Positions 50,525 through 58,222 of a stretch of DNA of 64,000 nucleotides are shown piece by piece (position 1 is the first letter of the stretch; every line of letters begins with the position of its first letter). Under the pieces are notes generated by a model. That model made no database searches. It was not told where the DNA came from and was given only the letters and a program-made list of their open reading frames with translations. Source of the DNA: Algihabitans sp965233705 (GTDB lineage Bacteria > Pseudomonadota > Alphaproteobacteria > Kiloniellales > DSM-21159); contig CBDDTF010000001.1 of assembly GCA_965233705.1 (NCBI GenBank), positions 1-64,000 on the forward strand. The letters run 5' to 3'. A program made the translations under genes and the position numbers.

Positions 50525-51340
50525 GTGATCGCCGCCCACGGCCTGGCGGCGCGCAAGAGCCTGGGGCAGCACTTCCTGCTCGACCTCAACGTCACCCGCC
50601 GCATCGCGCGGGCCGCCGGCGCGTTGGCCCGCGGCACCACCATCGAGGTGGGGCCCGGCCCCGGCGGCCTGACCCGCGGCCTGCTGCTGGAAGGCGCCGA
50701 GCGGGTGGTGGCGATCGAGAAGGACCCGCGCTGCCGCGCGGCGCTGGCCGAGATCGCCGCCGCGGCGCCGCAGCGCCTGGAGGTGATCGAGGCCGACGCC
50801 CTGGAGGTGGACGTCGCCCGGCTGGGCCCGCCGCCGCGGCGCATCGTCGCCAACCTGCCCTATAACGTCGGCACGCCGCTGCTGATCGCCTGGCTGTCGG
50901 CCCTGGCGGCAGAGCCGGACACGCTGGAGTCGATCACCGTGATGCTGCAGCGCGAGGTGGCCGAGCGCCTGGCCGCACCGCCGCGCAGCAAGCACTACGG
51001 TCGGCTGGCGGTGCTCGCCCAGTGGCTCTGCGAGGTGCGGCTGCTGTTCGACCTGCCGCCGCGCGCCTTCGTGCCGCCGCCGCGGGTGGTCTCCAGCGTG
51101 GTGCAACTGCGGCCCCGCCCGGCCCCCCTGGCGCCGGCGCGCCAGGACCTGCTGGAGCGGGTCACCAAGGCGGCCTTCGGCCAGCGCCGCAAGATGCTGC
51201 GCCAGTCGCTCAAGTCCCTGGGCGACGCGCCGGGCCTGCTGGCCGCCACCGGCCTGTCCGAAACGGCGCGGGCCGAGCAGCTTTCGATCGAGAACTTCTG
51301 CGCCCTGGCCCGGGCGCTGGAGAGCGCGCAGACCGGCTGA
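50525..51340 (+). CDS. rsmA: 16S rRNA (adenine1518/1519-N6)-dimethyltransferase
   Basis: A 271-residue RsmA/KsgA from the first standard start (GTG at 50525). It dimethylates two adenines near the 3' end of 16S rRNA. SLGQHFLLDLNVTRRI, the AdoMet loop EVGPGPGGLTRGLL and the catalytic NLPYNVGTPLL (NLPF/Y motif) are intact, as is the C-terminal RRKMLRQSLKSL. The conserved family N-terminus (LPPLRAVIAAHGL) begins upstream, and the in-frame CTG at 50465, overlapping the surA stop (CTGA), would give a 291-residue protein matching relatives better. The listed start is therefore conservative. pdxA, normally between surA and rsmA, is absent. Confidence 0.93.
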   Translation: MIAAHGLAARKSLGQHFLLDLNVTRRIARAAGALARGTTIEVGPGPGGLTRGLLLEGAERVVAIEKDPRCRAALAEIAAAAPQRLEVIEADALEVDVARLGPPPRRIVANLPYNVGTPLLIAWLSALAAEPDTLESITVMLQREVAERLAAPPRSKHYGRLAVLAQWLCEVRLLFDLPPRAFVPPPRVVSSVVQLRPRPAPLAPARQDLLERVTKAAFGQRRKMLRQSLKSLGDAPGLLAATGLSETARAEQLSIENFCALARALESAQTG

Positions 51341-51449
51341 CTCGGGTCCGACCGCCGGGCCCGCCGGCCGCGAAAATCACTCCAGGCCCATGATGGAGCG
51401 CCGGTGTCTGGTGCCCCGCGGCCTCGCGGGAGCGGGTCGATAGGACACA

Positions 51450-51525
51450 GCCTGATCTGGAGTGGCGCCGCGCGAGCCGGCGACTCGCCGAGGCGAATCA
51501 CCCGCGTCGGGCATCGCTCGAGCGC
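51450..51525 (-). repeat. dispersed repeat, unit B relic overlapping the gmk 3' end
   Basis: On the minus strand GAGCGATGCCCGAC is followed by GGTGATTCGCC and CGGCGAGTCGCCGG. The same layout occurs in the B units at 61163 and 55836. The start of the repeat encodes the last residues of guanylate kinase, and the gmk TGA lies within it. Farther on (51380–51450) similarity fades; a CGAAAATCACTCC segment near 51370 recalls the A-unit core. Confidence 0.6.
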
Positions 51526-52154
51526 AGCAACTCCGCGACGAAGCCGCGCAGGCCGACCCGGCGGCGGCGGCGCAGCCGCTCGGCATGCAGGATGCCGCGG
51601 ACCTCGACCAGGGCCGCCTCGGCGACGCGGTTGATCACCACATAGTCGTACTCTTCCCAGTGCTCGATCTCGCCCAGCGCGTTCGCCAGCCGGCGGCGGA
51701 TCACGCTCTCGGCGTCGGCGGCCCGGGTGAAGAGCCGGCGCTCCAGCTCAGCCAGCGACGGCGGCAGCACGAAGACGCTGACCACGTCGCCGTCCATGGC
51801 GCGGCGCACCTGATTGGCGCCCTGCCAGTCGATGTCCAGAAGCACGTCGCGCCCGGCCGACAGCGCGGCCTCGACCGGCGCACGCGGCGTGCCGTAGCGG
51901 TGGTCGTGCACATGGGCATGCTCGAGGAACGCGTCCGCCTCGGCCATCTCGGCAAAGCGCTCGCGGCTGATGAAGCGATAGTCGCGCCCGTCGACCTCGC
52001 CGGGGCGGCGCGCCCGCGTGGTGCAGGAGACCGACAGGCTGAGGTCCGGCTCGCTGGCCAGCAGGCCGCGCGCGATCGTGGTCTTGCCCGCGCCGGAGGG
52101 CGAGGAGATCACCAGCACCAGCCCGCGGCGGGCGACCGCCGGGGCGCCCTCCAT
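51498..52154 (-). CDS. gmk: guanylate kinase
   Basis: A 218-residue GMP kinase. The P-loop is LVISSPSGAGKTTIARGL near residue 15; SVSCTTRARRPGEVDGRDYRFI near 42 is the GMP-binding segment, and LDIDWQGANQVR near 105 and IRRRLANALGEIEHWEEYDYVVIN near 150 complete the family. The ATG at 52154 fits other alphaproteobacterial enzymes; a GTG at 52232 would add an unconserved acidic leader. The C-terminal SSDARRG is encoded by the start of a dispersed unit-B repeat, so the end of the protein was probably shaped by the repeat. The gene follows yicC on the same strand. Confidence 0.95.
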   Translation of the reverse strand: MEGAPAVARRGLVLVISSPSGAGKTTIARGLLASEPDLSLSVSCTTRARRPGEVDGRDYRFISRERFAEMAEADAFLEHAHVHDHRYGTPRAPVEAALSAGRDVLLDIDWQGANQVRRAMDGDVVSVFVLPPSLAELERRLFTRAADAESVIRRRLANALGEIEHWEEYDYVVINRVAEAALVEVRGILHAERLRRRRRVGLRGFVAELLRSSDARRG

Positions 52155-52242
52155 GTCGTCCGCCGCGGCGCCGGTCCCCGCGTCGTTACCCGAGTCCTTC
52201 CGCGGGTCCTCGTCCTGCACCCTCGCCCCCACTGCTGCCTGC

Positions 52243-53145
52243 CTACTCCAGATTCTGCACCTGCTCGCGGAGCTGTTCGATGGCGCCCTTCAGCTCCAGG
52301 CCGATCCGCGTCAACTCGACGTCGGCCGACTTGCTGCACAGGGTGTTGGCCTCGCGGTTGAACTCCTGGCAGAGGAAATCGAGGCGCCGTCCGACCGCGC
52401 CGCCCTCGGCCAGCAGCGCGCGGCTGGCGGCCAGGTGGGCGCTCAGCCGGTCCAGCTCCTCGCGCACGTCGGCCTTGCCGACCAGCAGCGCCGCCTCCTG
52501 CGCCAGCCGCTCCTCGGGCAGCGCCGGCTCCGCCTCCAGCAGCTCGGCCACCAGGGCGCGCAGCCGCGCCTTGATGGCGGCGGGCTGCGCAGCGGCGCAG
52601 GCGCGCGCGGCGGCCTCCAGCTCGGCGATGCGGGCCAGATGCTCCGCGACCAGGGCGTGCAGTCGCTCGCCCTCCTCGCCGCGCATGGCGACCAGGCCGT
52701 CGAGCGCGGCGGCGAAGCTGTCAAGCACGGTGCGGGTCCGCGCGGCGCGCGCGGCCTCGTCTTCCTCCTCGCCGTCGCTCTCCTCCAGCACGCCGCGCAG
52801 GGCCAGCAAGCCGTCCAGCCGGGCCGGCGCGGCGCCCAGCTCGGTCTCCAACTCGCGCGTCAGCGCCACGATCTGCTCCAGCACCTCGCGGTTGACCCGC
52901 AGGCGGGTCGCCGGGCGGCCGGCCTTGACCGTCAGGTTGGCCTGCAGGCTGCCGCGCGCCAGCCGCTCGCCGACCAGGGCGCGCGCCTGCGGCTCCAGCG
53001 ACTCCCAGCCGCTCGGCAGGCGGTAGCGCTGGTCCAGCCCGCGGCTGTTCACCGTGCGCAGCTCCCAGGTCCAGGTCAGCCGCTCGTCCTCCCCTTGCGC
53101 GCGGGCGAACCCGGTCATCGAGCGGAGCGGAGCGGCGAGAGACAT
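52243..53145 (-). CDS. yicC: YicC/YloC family endoribonuclease
   Basis: A 300-residue YicC-type RNase. The N-terminal SMTGFARAQGEDERLTWTWELRTVNSRGLDQRYRLP block and the C-terminal RLDFLCQEFNREANTLCSKSAD and ELKGAIEQLREQVQNLE motifs are characteristic. E. coli YicC degrades small RNAs such as RyhB together with PNPase. The gene lies just upstream of gmk, a common alphaproteobacterial order, with an 88-base gap to the chosen gmk start. A promoter-like pair is at 53202–53230. Confidence 0.94.
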   Translation of the reverse strand: MSLAAPLRSMTGFARAQGEDERLTWTWELRTVNSRGLDQRYRLPSGWESLEPQARALVGERLARGSLQANLTVKAGRPATRLRVNREVLEQIVALTRELETELGAAPARLDGLLALRGVLEESDGEEEDEAARAARTRTVLDSFAAALDGLVAMRGEEGERLHALVAEHLARIAELEAAARACAAAQPAAIKARLRALVAELLEAEPALPEERLAQEAALLVGKADVREELDRLSAHLAASRALLAEGGAVGRRLDFLCQEFNREANTLCSKSADVELTRIGLELKGAIEQLREQVQNLE

Positions 53146-53201
53146 GGACAGGTTCCGGAAACGGAGGTGGGCGCTTGGCTGGACGCGGCGGCGTGCCGGG
53201 C

Positions 53202-53230
53202 CTTATAGACCGGGGCCAGCGCTGCAACAA
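53202..53230 (-). promoter_or_regulatory. yicC promoter
   Basis: On the minus strand TTGTTG (53225–53230), 17 bases, then TATAAG (53202–53207). The -10 is strong and the -35 partial. The leader to the yicC ATG is about 50 bases. Confidence 0.45.
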
Positions 53231-53247
53231 CCTCGGGGACGGCGAAG

Positions 53248-54027
53248 ATGACGGCGGAGTCCGCGACCGGGCCGCGCCACCTCCTGATCACCGGCGCGTC
53301 CAGCGGCATCGGCGCCGCCCTGGCCCGCCACTACGCCGCGCCGGGACGGCGGCTGACGCTGACCGGGCGCAACCGCGCGCGCCTCGACGCCGCGGCGGCC
53401 GCCTGCCGCGCCGCGGGAGCCGAGGTCGAGACGCACCTGGTCGACGTGACCGACCGCGCCGCCATGGCCCGGGCCCTGCGCGCCGCCGACCGCGCCCAGC
53501 CGATCGACCTGCTGATCGCCAACGCCGGCATCTCCGCCGGCACCGGCGCGGCGGACAGCGAGCCGCCCGAGCAGGCCCGCGCGATCTTCGCCACCAACCT
53601 CGACGGCGTGCTCAACGCGGTGGAGCCGGCCGTCGCCGTGATGACGGCGCGCGGGCGCGGCCAGATCGCGCTGATGTCCTCGCTGGCCGCCTTCCGCGGC
53701 TTCCCCGGGGCGCCGGCCTACTGCGCCAGCAAGGCAGCGGTGCGCATCTACGGCGAGGCGCTGCGCGGCCACCTGGCCGACAAGGGCGTGGCCGTCTCGG
53801 TGATCTGCCCGGGCTACGTCAAGAGCCCGATGACCGAGGTCAACGACTTCCCCATGCCGCTGCTGATGGAGGCCGAGAAGGCGGCGGCGATCATCGCCCG
53901 TGGCCTGGCGCGCGAACGCGGCCGCATCGCCTTTCCGCGCCGGCTCTACGCCGCCGTCTGGCTGCTGGCCCTGCTGCCGCCCCGCCTGACCGACCCGCTG
54001 CTCAGCCGCCTGCCGAAGAAGCGGTGA
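53248..54027 (+). CDS. short-chain dehydrogenase/reductase (SDR)
   Basis: A 259-residue classical SDR. The cofactor-binding TGASSGIGAALARHYA is near residue 14, NAGIS near 92, and the active-site serine and YxxxK in MSSLAAFRGFPGAPAYCASKAAV near residues 145–160. The TGRNRARLDA at the end of the second strand suggests NADP preference. The C-terminus is a hydrophobic stretch (LYAAVWLLALLPPRLTDPLL), so membrane association is possible. Substrate unknown. The gene is convergent with radC, with a nine-base gap. Confidence 0.9.
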   Translation: MTAESATGPRHLLITGASSGIGAALARHYAAPGRRLTLTGRNRARLDAAAAACRAAGAEVETHLVDVTDRAAMARALRAADRAQPIDLLIANAGISAGTGAADSEPPEQARAIFATNLDGVLNAVEPAVAVMTARGRGQIALMSSLAAFRGFPGAPAYCASKAAVRIYGEALRGHLADKGVAVSVICPGYVKSPMTEVNDFPMPLLMEAEKAAAIIARGLARERGRIAFPRRLYAAVWLLALLPPRLTDPLLSRLPKKR

Positions 54028-54036
54028 GGCGCCGCG

Positions 54037-54771
54037 CTACAGCAGGCCGAGCGACTTGAAGCTGGCGTGCCCCTCGCGCCCGATCACCACGTGGTCGTGC
54101 ACGGCGATCTCCAGCTTGGCCGCGGCCTCGGCCACCGCCCGGGTCATCGCGATGTCGGCCTTGCTCGGCGTCGGGTCGCCGGAGGGGTGGTTGTGCACCA
54201 GGATCAGCGCCGAGGCGCCCAAGTCGAGGGCGCGCTTGACCACCTCGCGCGGATAGACGCTGGTGTGGTCGACCGTGCCGCGCTGCTGGCGCTCGTCGGC
54301 GATCAGCTTGTTCTTGCGGTCGAGGAAGAGCACGTGGAAGCATTCGACCCGCTCGTGCGCCACGGTGACGCGGCAGTAATCGATCAGCTTCTGCCAGGAG
54401 GCGATGACGGGCTGCTCCTGCGCCTGCTCGCGGGCCAGGCGCTTGGCCGCCTCCGGCACCACGGTCAGGGCCGCCACGCCGGTCTCGCCCAGGCCCTTGA
54501 CCCGGGACAGCTCGGCCGGGGTGGCCGAGAGCACCCGCGCCAGGCTGCCGAAGCGCGCCAGGAGCTGCTTGGCCAGCGGCTTGGTGTCGCCGCGCGGATT
54601 GCCGGCGAACAGCAGCATCTCCAGCAGCTCGTAGTCGGCCAGCGCGCCCGGCCCCTGCTCCAGCAGGCGCTTGCGCAGCCGCTCGCGGTGGCCGGCGTAG
54701 TGCGGCTTGGCGGCGGCCTCGGCGAAACCCGCGCCGCCCGCCTTGGCGTCATCGCCGATCAGGTCGTCCAC
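54037..54771 (-). CDS. radC: RadC family JAB1/MPN-domain protein
   Basis: A 244-residue RadC. An N-terminal helix-hairpin-helix region (PGALADYELLEMLLFAGNP … VKGLGETGVAALTVV) is followed by the MPN+/JAMM domain: the conserved ECFHVLFLDRKN and the metal motif LVHNHPSGDPTPSKAD are complete. The name DNA-repair protein is historical; true activity is unknown. The start is GTG at 54771, with GGGAGG six bases upstream. It lies 76 bases after the map gene, on the same strand, an order common in alphaproteobacteria. Confidence 0.94.
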   Translation of the reverse strand: MDDLIGDDAKAGGAGFAEAAAKPHYAGHRERLRKRLLEQGPGALADYELLEMLLFAGNPRGDTKPLAKQLLARFGSLARVLSATPAELSRVKGLGETGVAALTVVPEAAKRLAREQAQEQPVIASWQKLIDYCRVTVAHERVECFHVLFLDRKNKLIADERQQRGTVDHTSVYPREVVKRALDLGASALILVHNHPSGDPTPSKADIAMTRAVAEAAAKLEIAVHDHVVIGREGHASFKSLGLL

Positions 54772-54847
54772 CAGGCGCCTCCCTTCGCCCCGGCAGCCCC
54801 GGGGCCGGCTGCGCTCTCGCCTGCGAGCCGCCGTGCGGGCGCGGCCC

Positions 54848-55666
54848 TCAACTCCCCGCGTAGGGCGGGCAGGTCCAGCCCTTGGGCGAAAGCGTGAAGA
54901 TCTCGTAGCCCTCGGCCGTCACGCCGATGGAGTGCTCGAACTGCGCCGAGAGCGACCGGTCGCGGGTGACCGCGGTCCAGCCGTCGTCGAGCAGCTTCAC
55001 CTCGAAGCGGCCGGCGTTCACCATCGGCTCGATGGTGAAGAACATGCCCGCCTCCAGCACCACGCCGGTGCCGGGGCGGCCGTAGTGCAGCACCGAGGGC
55101 GCGTCGTGGAAGACGCGGCCCAGGCCGTGGCCGCAGAAGTCGCGCACCACGGAAAAGCGGTTGGCCTCGACGAAGCTCTGGATGGCATGGCCGACGTCGC
55201 CAAGGGTGGCCCCGGGCCTGACCGCCTCGATGCCGCGCATCATCGCCTCGTAGGTCACCTCGACCAGCTTGCGCGCCTTCACGCTGGGCTTGCCGACGTA
55301 GAACATGCGGCTGGTGTCGCCGTGCCAGCCGTCGAGGATGACGGTGACGTCGATGTTGATGATGTCGCCGTCCAGCAGCTTCTTCTGCTCGCTGGGGATG
55401 CCGTGGCAGACGACGTGGTTGACCGAGGTGCAGATCGACTTGGGAAAGCCGCGGTAGTTGAGCGGCGCCGGGATCGCCTGCTGCGCGACGATGAAGTCGT
55501 GCGCGATGCGGTCCAGCTCCTCGGTGGTGACGCCGGGGCGCACGTGGGGTGTCAGGAGGTCGAGCGTCTCCGCCGCCAACCGGCCGGCCCGGCGCATGCC
55601 CTCGTACTCCTCGGGGCCGTGGATCACGATCTGTCGCCGTTCGGCGACGGCCTGCTGGGTCTGCAT
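54848..55666 (-). CDS. map: type I methionine aminopeptidase
   Basis: A 272-residue MetAP type I that removes N-terminal methionine from new proteins. The five metal ligands are visible: Asp in INIDVTVILDGWHGDTSRMF (two), His in FCGHGLGRVFHDAP, Glu in FFTIEPMVN, and Glu in QFEHSIGVT. ATG at 55666 is preferred; a GTG at 55714 gives 16 more, unconserved residues. The neighbours fit the conserved sfsA–map–radC order, but an IS5-family element and palindromic repeats now sit between sfsA and map, so map probably relies on its own promoter. Confidence 0.95.
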   Translation of the reverse strand: MQTQQAVAERRQIVIHGPEEYEGMRRAGRLAAETLDLLTPHVRPGVTTEELDRIAHDFIVAQQAIPAPLNYRGFPKSICTSVNHVVCHGIPSEQKKLLDGDIINIDVTVILDGWHGDTSRMFYVGKPSVKARKLVEVTYEAMMRGIEAVRPGATLGDVGHAIQSFVEANRFSVVRDFCGHGLGRVFHDAPSVLHYGRPGTGVVLEAGMFFTIEPMVNAGRFEVKLLDDGWTAVTRDRSLSAQFEHSIGVTAEGYEIFTLSPKGWTCPPYAGS

Positions 55667-55835
55667 CACGGCTGCGGCACTCTCCGGAGAAGCGAAAAAA
55701 CGGCGGCGCGCCACCCGCGCGCGCCGCTCCTGCTAGTTTGCACTTGGCGCGCGCCGGTTCAAGGCCCTCGGCCGGCGCCACCGCGCGCAACGCGCCGCCA
55801 GGGTCACGCGTGAGGGTCTCGCTGGCCGAGCCTAG

Positions 55836-56015
55836 CGCGATGCCCGAGCTGCGTGACTCGCCCGGCGAGTCGTCAGGTCGCAGAGCATCACGCCAAGCCT
55901 CTGGATTAGGGCTTCTGGGTTCGGGCTTCTGGGTTCGGGCCTCTGGATTAGGGCGGCTTTTTGCCCGACCGTGCGGCCCCACCAAAGTGGGGCCGCACGG
56001 TCGCAAACCGCCCTA
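55836..56015. repeat. dispersed palindromic repeats, units B and C, interrupted by the IS
   Basis: Positions 55836–55900 are a B unit (GCGATGCCCGAGCTGCGTGA … GAGCATCACGCC). A linker of direct repeats (CCTCTGGATTAGGG and GGCTTCTGGGTTCG, two copies each) leads to a C unit (55949–56015): TAGGGCGG and CCGCCCTA enclose a 17-bp perfect stem (55966–55982 with 55987–56003) around a CAAA loop. The CTA at 56013–56015 is the last part of the C unit and directly abuts the IS left end. Confidence 0.85.
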
Positions 56016-56858
56016 GGCTCCGGACCCATAAAAGGCTTGCCGGCGCGAGGGCAGGTTTGATTCAAGCTTCCAAACGGTAGGGAGCTTGCGATGTCGGAGA
56101 GCCATTTCTGGCTGAGCGAGGCGCAGTTTGCGCGCCTTCAGCCGCTGCTGCCGAACAAGCCGCGCGGTGTGCCGCGGGTGGACGACCGGCGTGTGATTAG
56201 CGGGATCGTCCACGTCCTCAGGACGGGGTGCCGATGGGCCGACGCACCGGCGGTCTACGGCCCGCGCAAGACGCTGTACAACCGCTATGTCCGCTGGGCC
56301 AAGGCCGGCGTCTGGGCCGAGGTGTTCCGCGCCTTGGCCGACAGCGGCGGTCCACCGGCCGAGCTGCTGCTCGACAGTTCGCACGTCAAGGCGCACCGCT
56401 GCGCGGCCGGCGGTAAAGGGGGGGCGCCGTCCACGCCATAGGCCGCTCGCGCGGCGGCCGGACCACCAAGATCCACGTTGCGACAGACGAACTGGGGCGG
56501 CCGCGCGCCGTGATCCTCACGCCAGGCCAGCGCGGCGACAGCCCTGTGGCGCTCGCGCTCGTTGGCGCTCTGCCGCCACCGCGCAGACTGATCGCCGACG
56601 CCGCCTACGACAGCGACGGCCTGCGCCGGTTCCTGAGCGAGCGCGGCACCGAACCGGTCGTGCCGAACAACCCGACGCGCAAGCGAAAACACGCCTTCGA
56701 TGCCGCCGCCTACCGGGCACGCAACGCGATCGAACGCACCTTCTGCAGGCTCAAGGACTGGCGACGCATCGCCACGCGCTACGACCGCCTGGCCGCAACG
56801 TTCGAAGCCGCCGTCCTCATCGGCGCAATCGTCTGCTATTGGTTATGAGTCCGGAGCC
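56016..56858 (+). mobile_element. IS5-family insertion sequence (IS427-like), 843 bp
   Basis: Terminal inverted repeats GGCTCCGGACCCATAA (left, 56016–56031) and GGCTCCGGACTCATAA (right, complement of 56843–56858) match at 15 of 16 bases. TA flanks both ends (56014–56015 and 56859–56860), a TA target duplication as expected for this IS group. The single transposase is encoded in two frames joined by a -1 shift. The site is the CTAG at the junction of sfsA and a unit-C repeat. The element looks intact. Confidence 0.9.
56091..56848 (+). CDS. IS5-family transposase, expressed by -1 frameshift
   Basis: A 252-residue DDE transposase in two overlapping frames. The first part (56091–56441, 116 codons) has the HTH region and the first catalytic aspartate D95 in LLLDSSHVKAHR. 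At 56415–56424 the run AAAGGGGGGG allows a -1 slip into the frame that continues GAVHAIGRSRGGRTTKIHVA and ends at 56848; this holds the second aspartate (LIADAAYDSD) and the catalytic glutamate (IERTFCRLKDWRR). Without slippage the first frame stops at 56441. Programmed frameshifting is known in IS5-family members of this type; the alternative is a broken transposase. Confidence 0.85.
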
Positions 56859-57607
56859 TAGAGCTGCAGCGGCAGGGGCCGCGCGACAACGATCTCCTCG
56901 GGCGTGATGCGGCAGGCGACGCAGAGCGCCTCGACCCCGCGGGCGCGGGCGCGGCGCAGGGCCTCGGCATAGGCCGGGTCGATGTCCCCGGCGACCGCGA
57001 AGGCCGCGCAGTCGCTGCGCTGCACCACGTAGAGCATGACGGCGCGGTGTCCGGCCTCGACCATGTCGCCCAGCTCCTCCAGGTGCTTGGCGCCGCGCGC
57101 GGTGACGCAGTCGGGAAACTCGGCCAGCCCCTCGCCCGCCGCGTCGCGCCGGCGCAGCAGGTGGACGTTCTTCACCTCGACGTAGCAGGCCGGCCGCCGC
57201 GGGTCCTCCAGCAGCAGGTCGATGCGGCTGTTGCGGCCGTACTTCACCTCGCGCCGCAGCCCGGCGTAGCCGGCCAGCTCGGGAATCGTGCCCGCCGCCA
57301 CCGCCTCGGCGGCCAGGCGGTTGGGATGGCTGGTGTTGATCCCCACCAGACCGCGGCCGAGCCCGTCGGCCGGCTCGGTCAGCTCCCAGGTCCAGCGCAG
57401 CTTGCGCGCCGGATTGCGGGCCGGCGACAGCCAGACCCGCGCGCCGGGGGTGTCGAGGCCCAGCATCGCCCCCGGATTCGGGCAGTGGACCGTCACCTCG
57501 CGCTCCGCCGCCGGCGCCTCGCCCGGCCGGTCCAGCACCACGTCGGCGAGGAAGCGCTTGTAGCGCCGGAGCAGGCGGGCGGTGACGAGCGGGGGATCGA
57601 AGCGCAT
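56858..57607 (-). CDS. sfsA: SfsA family DNA/RNA nuclease
   Basis: A 249-residue SfsA. The N-terminal OB-like part (LVTARLLRRYKRFLADVVLD), HCPNPGAMLGL, and the restriction-endonuclease-like core with YGRNSRIDLLLED and YVEVKNVHLL (the metal-binding Asp, Glu and Lys) are complete. Originally described as sugar fermentation stimulation protein, the family is now seen as nucleases. The TAG stop codon uses the last base of the IS; before insertion the same stop was supplied by the CTAG of the repeat. It is divergent from the lipoprotein gene. Confidence 0.92.
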   Translation of the reverse strand: MRFDPPLVTARLLRRYKRFLADVVLDRPGEAPAAEREVTVHCPNPGAMLGLDTPGARVWLSPARNPARKLRWTWELTEPADGLGRGLVGINTSHPNRLAAEAVAAGTIPELAGYAGLRREVKYGRNSRIDLLLEDPRRPACYVEVKNVHLLRRRDAAGEGLAEFPDCVTARGAKHLEELGDMVEAGHRAVMLYVVQRSDCAAFAVAGDIDPAYAEALRRARARGVEALCVACRITPEEIVVARPLPLQL

Positions 57608-57619
57608 GACGGCGGCAAG

Positions 57620-57650
57620 CTAGAGCGATTTGCGCCCGCAGGGAACCGCC
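57620..57650. repeat. single arm of dispersed repeat unit A
   Basis: CTAGAGCGATTTGCGCCCG matches the left arm of unit A at 27954, but no complementary arm follows. It sits between the sfsA start and the lipoprotein gene. Confidence 0.6.
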
Positions 57651-57752
57651 GTGCCGCGCCGGAGCGGCGCCCCACGTCCTCGACCGCGCGCCTCGGGCCG
57701 GCCGGCGCCTTCGCGCTTGCGGGACGCGACGGCGACGGGCAGTTTACCAGCC

Positions 57753-58211
57753 ATGATGAACACCGCGACCAAGACCGCCCTGCTGCTGCTGCCCGCCGCA
57801 CTGCTGCTGTTGACCGCCTGCAGCCGTCCCGAACGCACGCCGAGCGCCGCGCCGGCCGCCACGGCCCCGGCCGGCGAGACCTCGCCGCTGCTCTCGGTGC
57901 CGCCGGAGGCGCTGGTCTGGACCCGGCCCGACGTGACCGACAGCCGGCGGCAGGACGACATCGAGGACTGCTATGCTTTCGCGCGCGCGCGGGTGCGCAC
58001 CGGCCAGCAGATCGACCAGGACATCCGCGGCAACCTCAGCCAGCCCGGCGCCTACGACACGACCCAGCGCTTCCAGGGCCGGCTGAGCGATTTCGAGGCA
58101 CGCAACCGCCAGTCGCGCCTGTTCACCGACTGCATGCAGTCGAAGGGCTACGTGCGCGGCGCCGCGCCGGGCAGCGAGAGCGGCGCCGGCAGCCAGCAGC
58201 CGGCGCAGTAG
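57753..58211 (+). CDS. small putative lipoprotein
   Basis: A 152-residue protein with a lipoprotein signal peptide: a short basic N-terminus, hydrophobic LLLLPAALLLLTAC and lipobox LTAC with the modifiable cysteine near residue 22. The mature part contains a conserved-looking region around VWTRPDVTDSRRQDDIEDCYAFARARV and CMQSKGYV, reminiscent of small periplasmic lipoproteins with two cysteines; no function can be assigned. It begins ATGATG at 57753; the upstream frame to 57630 is not part of the signal peptide. It is followed by the MoCF gene after an 11-base gap. Confidence 0.7.
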   Translation: MMNTATKTALLLLPAALLLLTACSRPERTPSAAPAATAPAGETSPLLSVPPEALVWTRPDVTDSRRQDDIEDCYAFARARVRTGQQIDQDIRGNLSQPGAYDTTQRFQGRLSDFEARNRQSRLFTDCMQSKGYVRGAAPGSESGAGSQQPAQ

Positions 58212-58222
58212 AGCCGCCCGCC

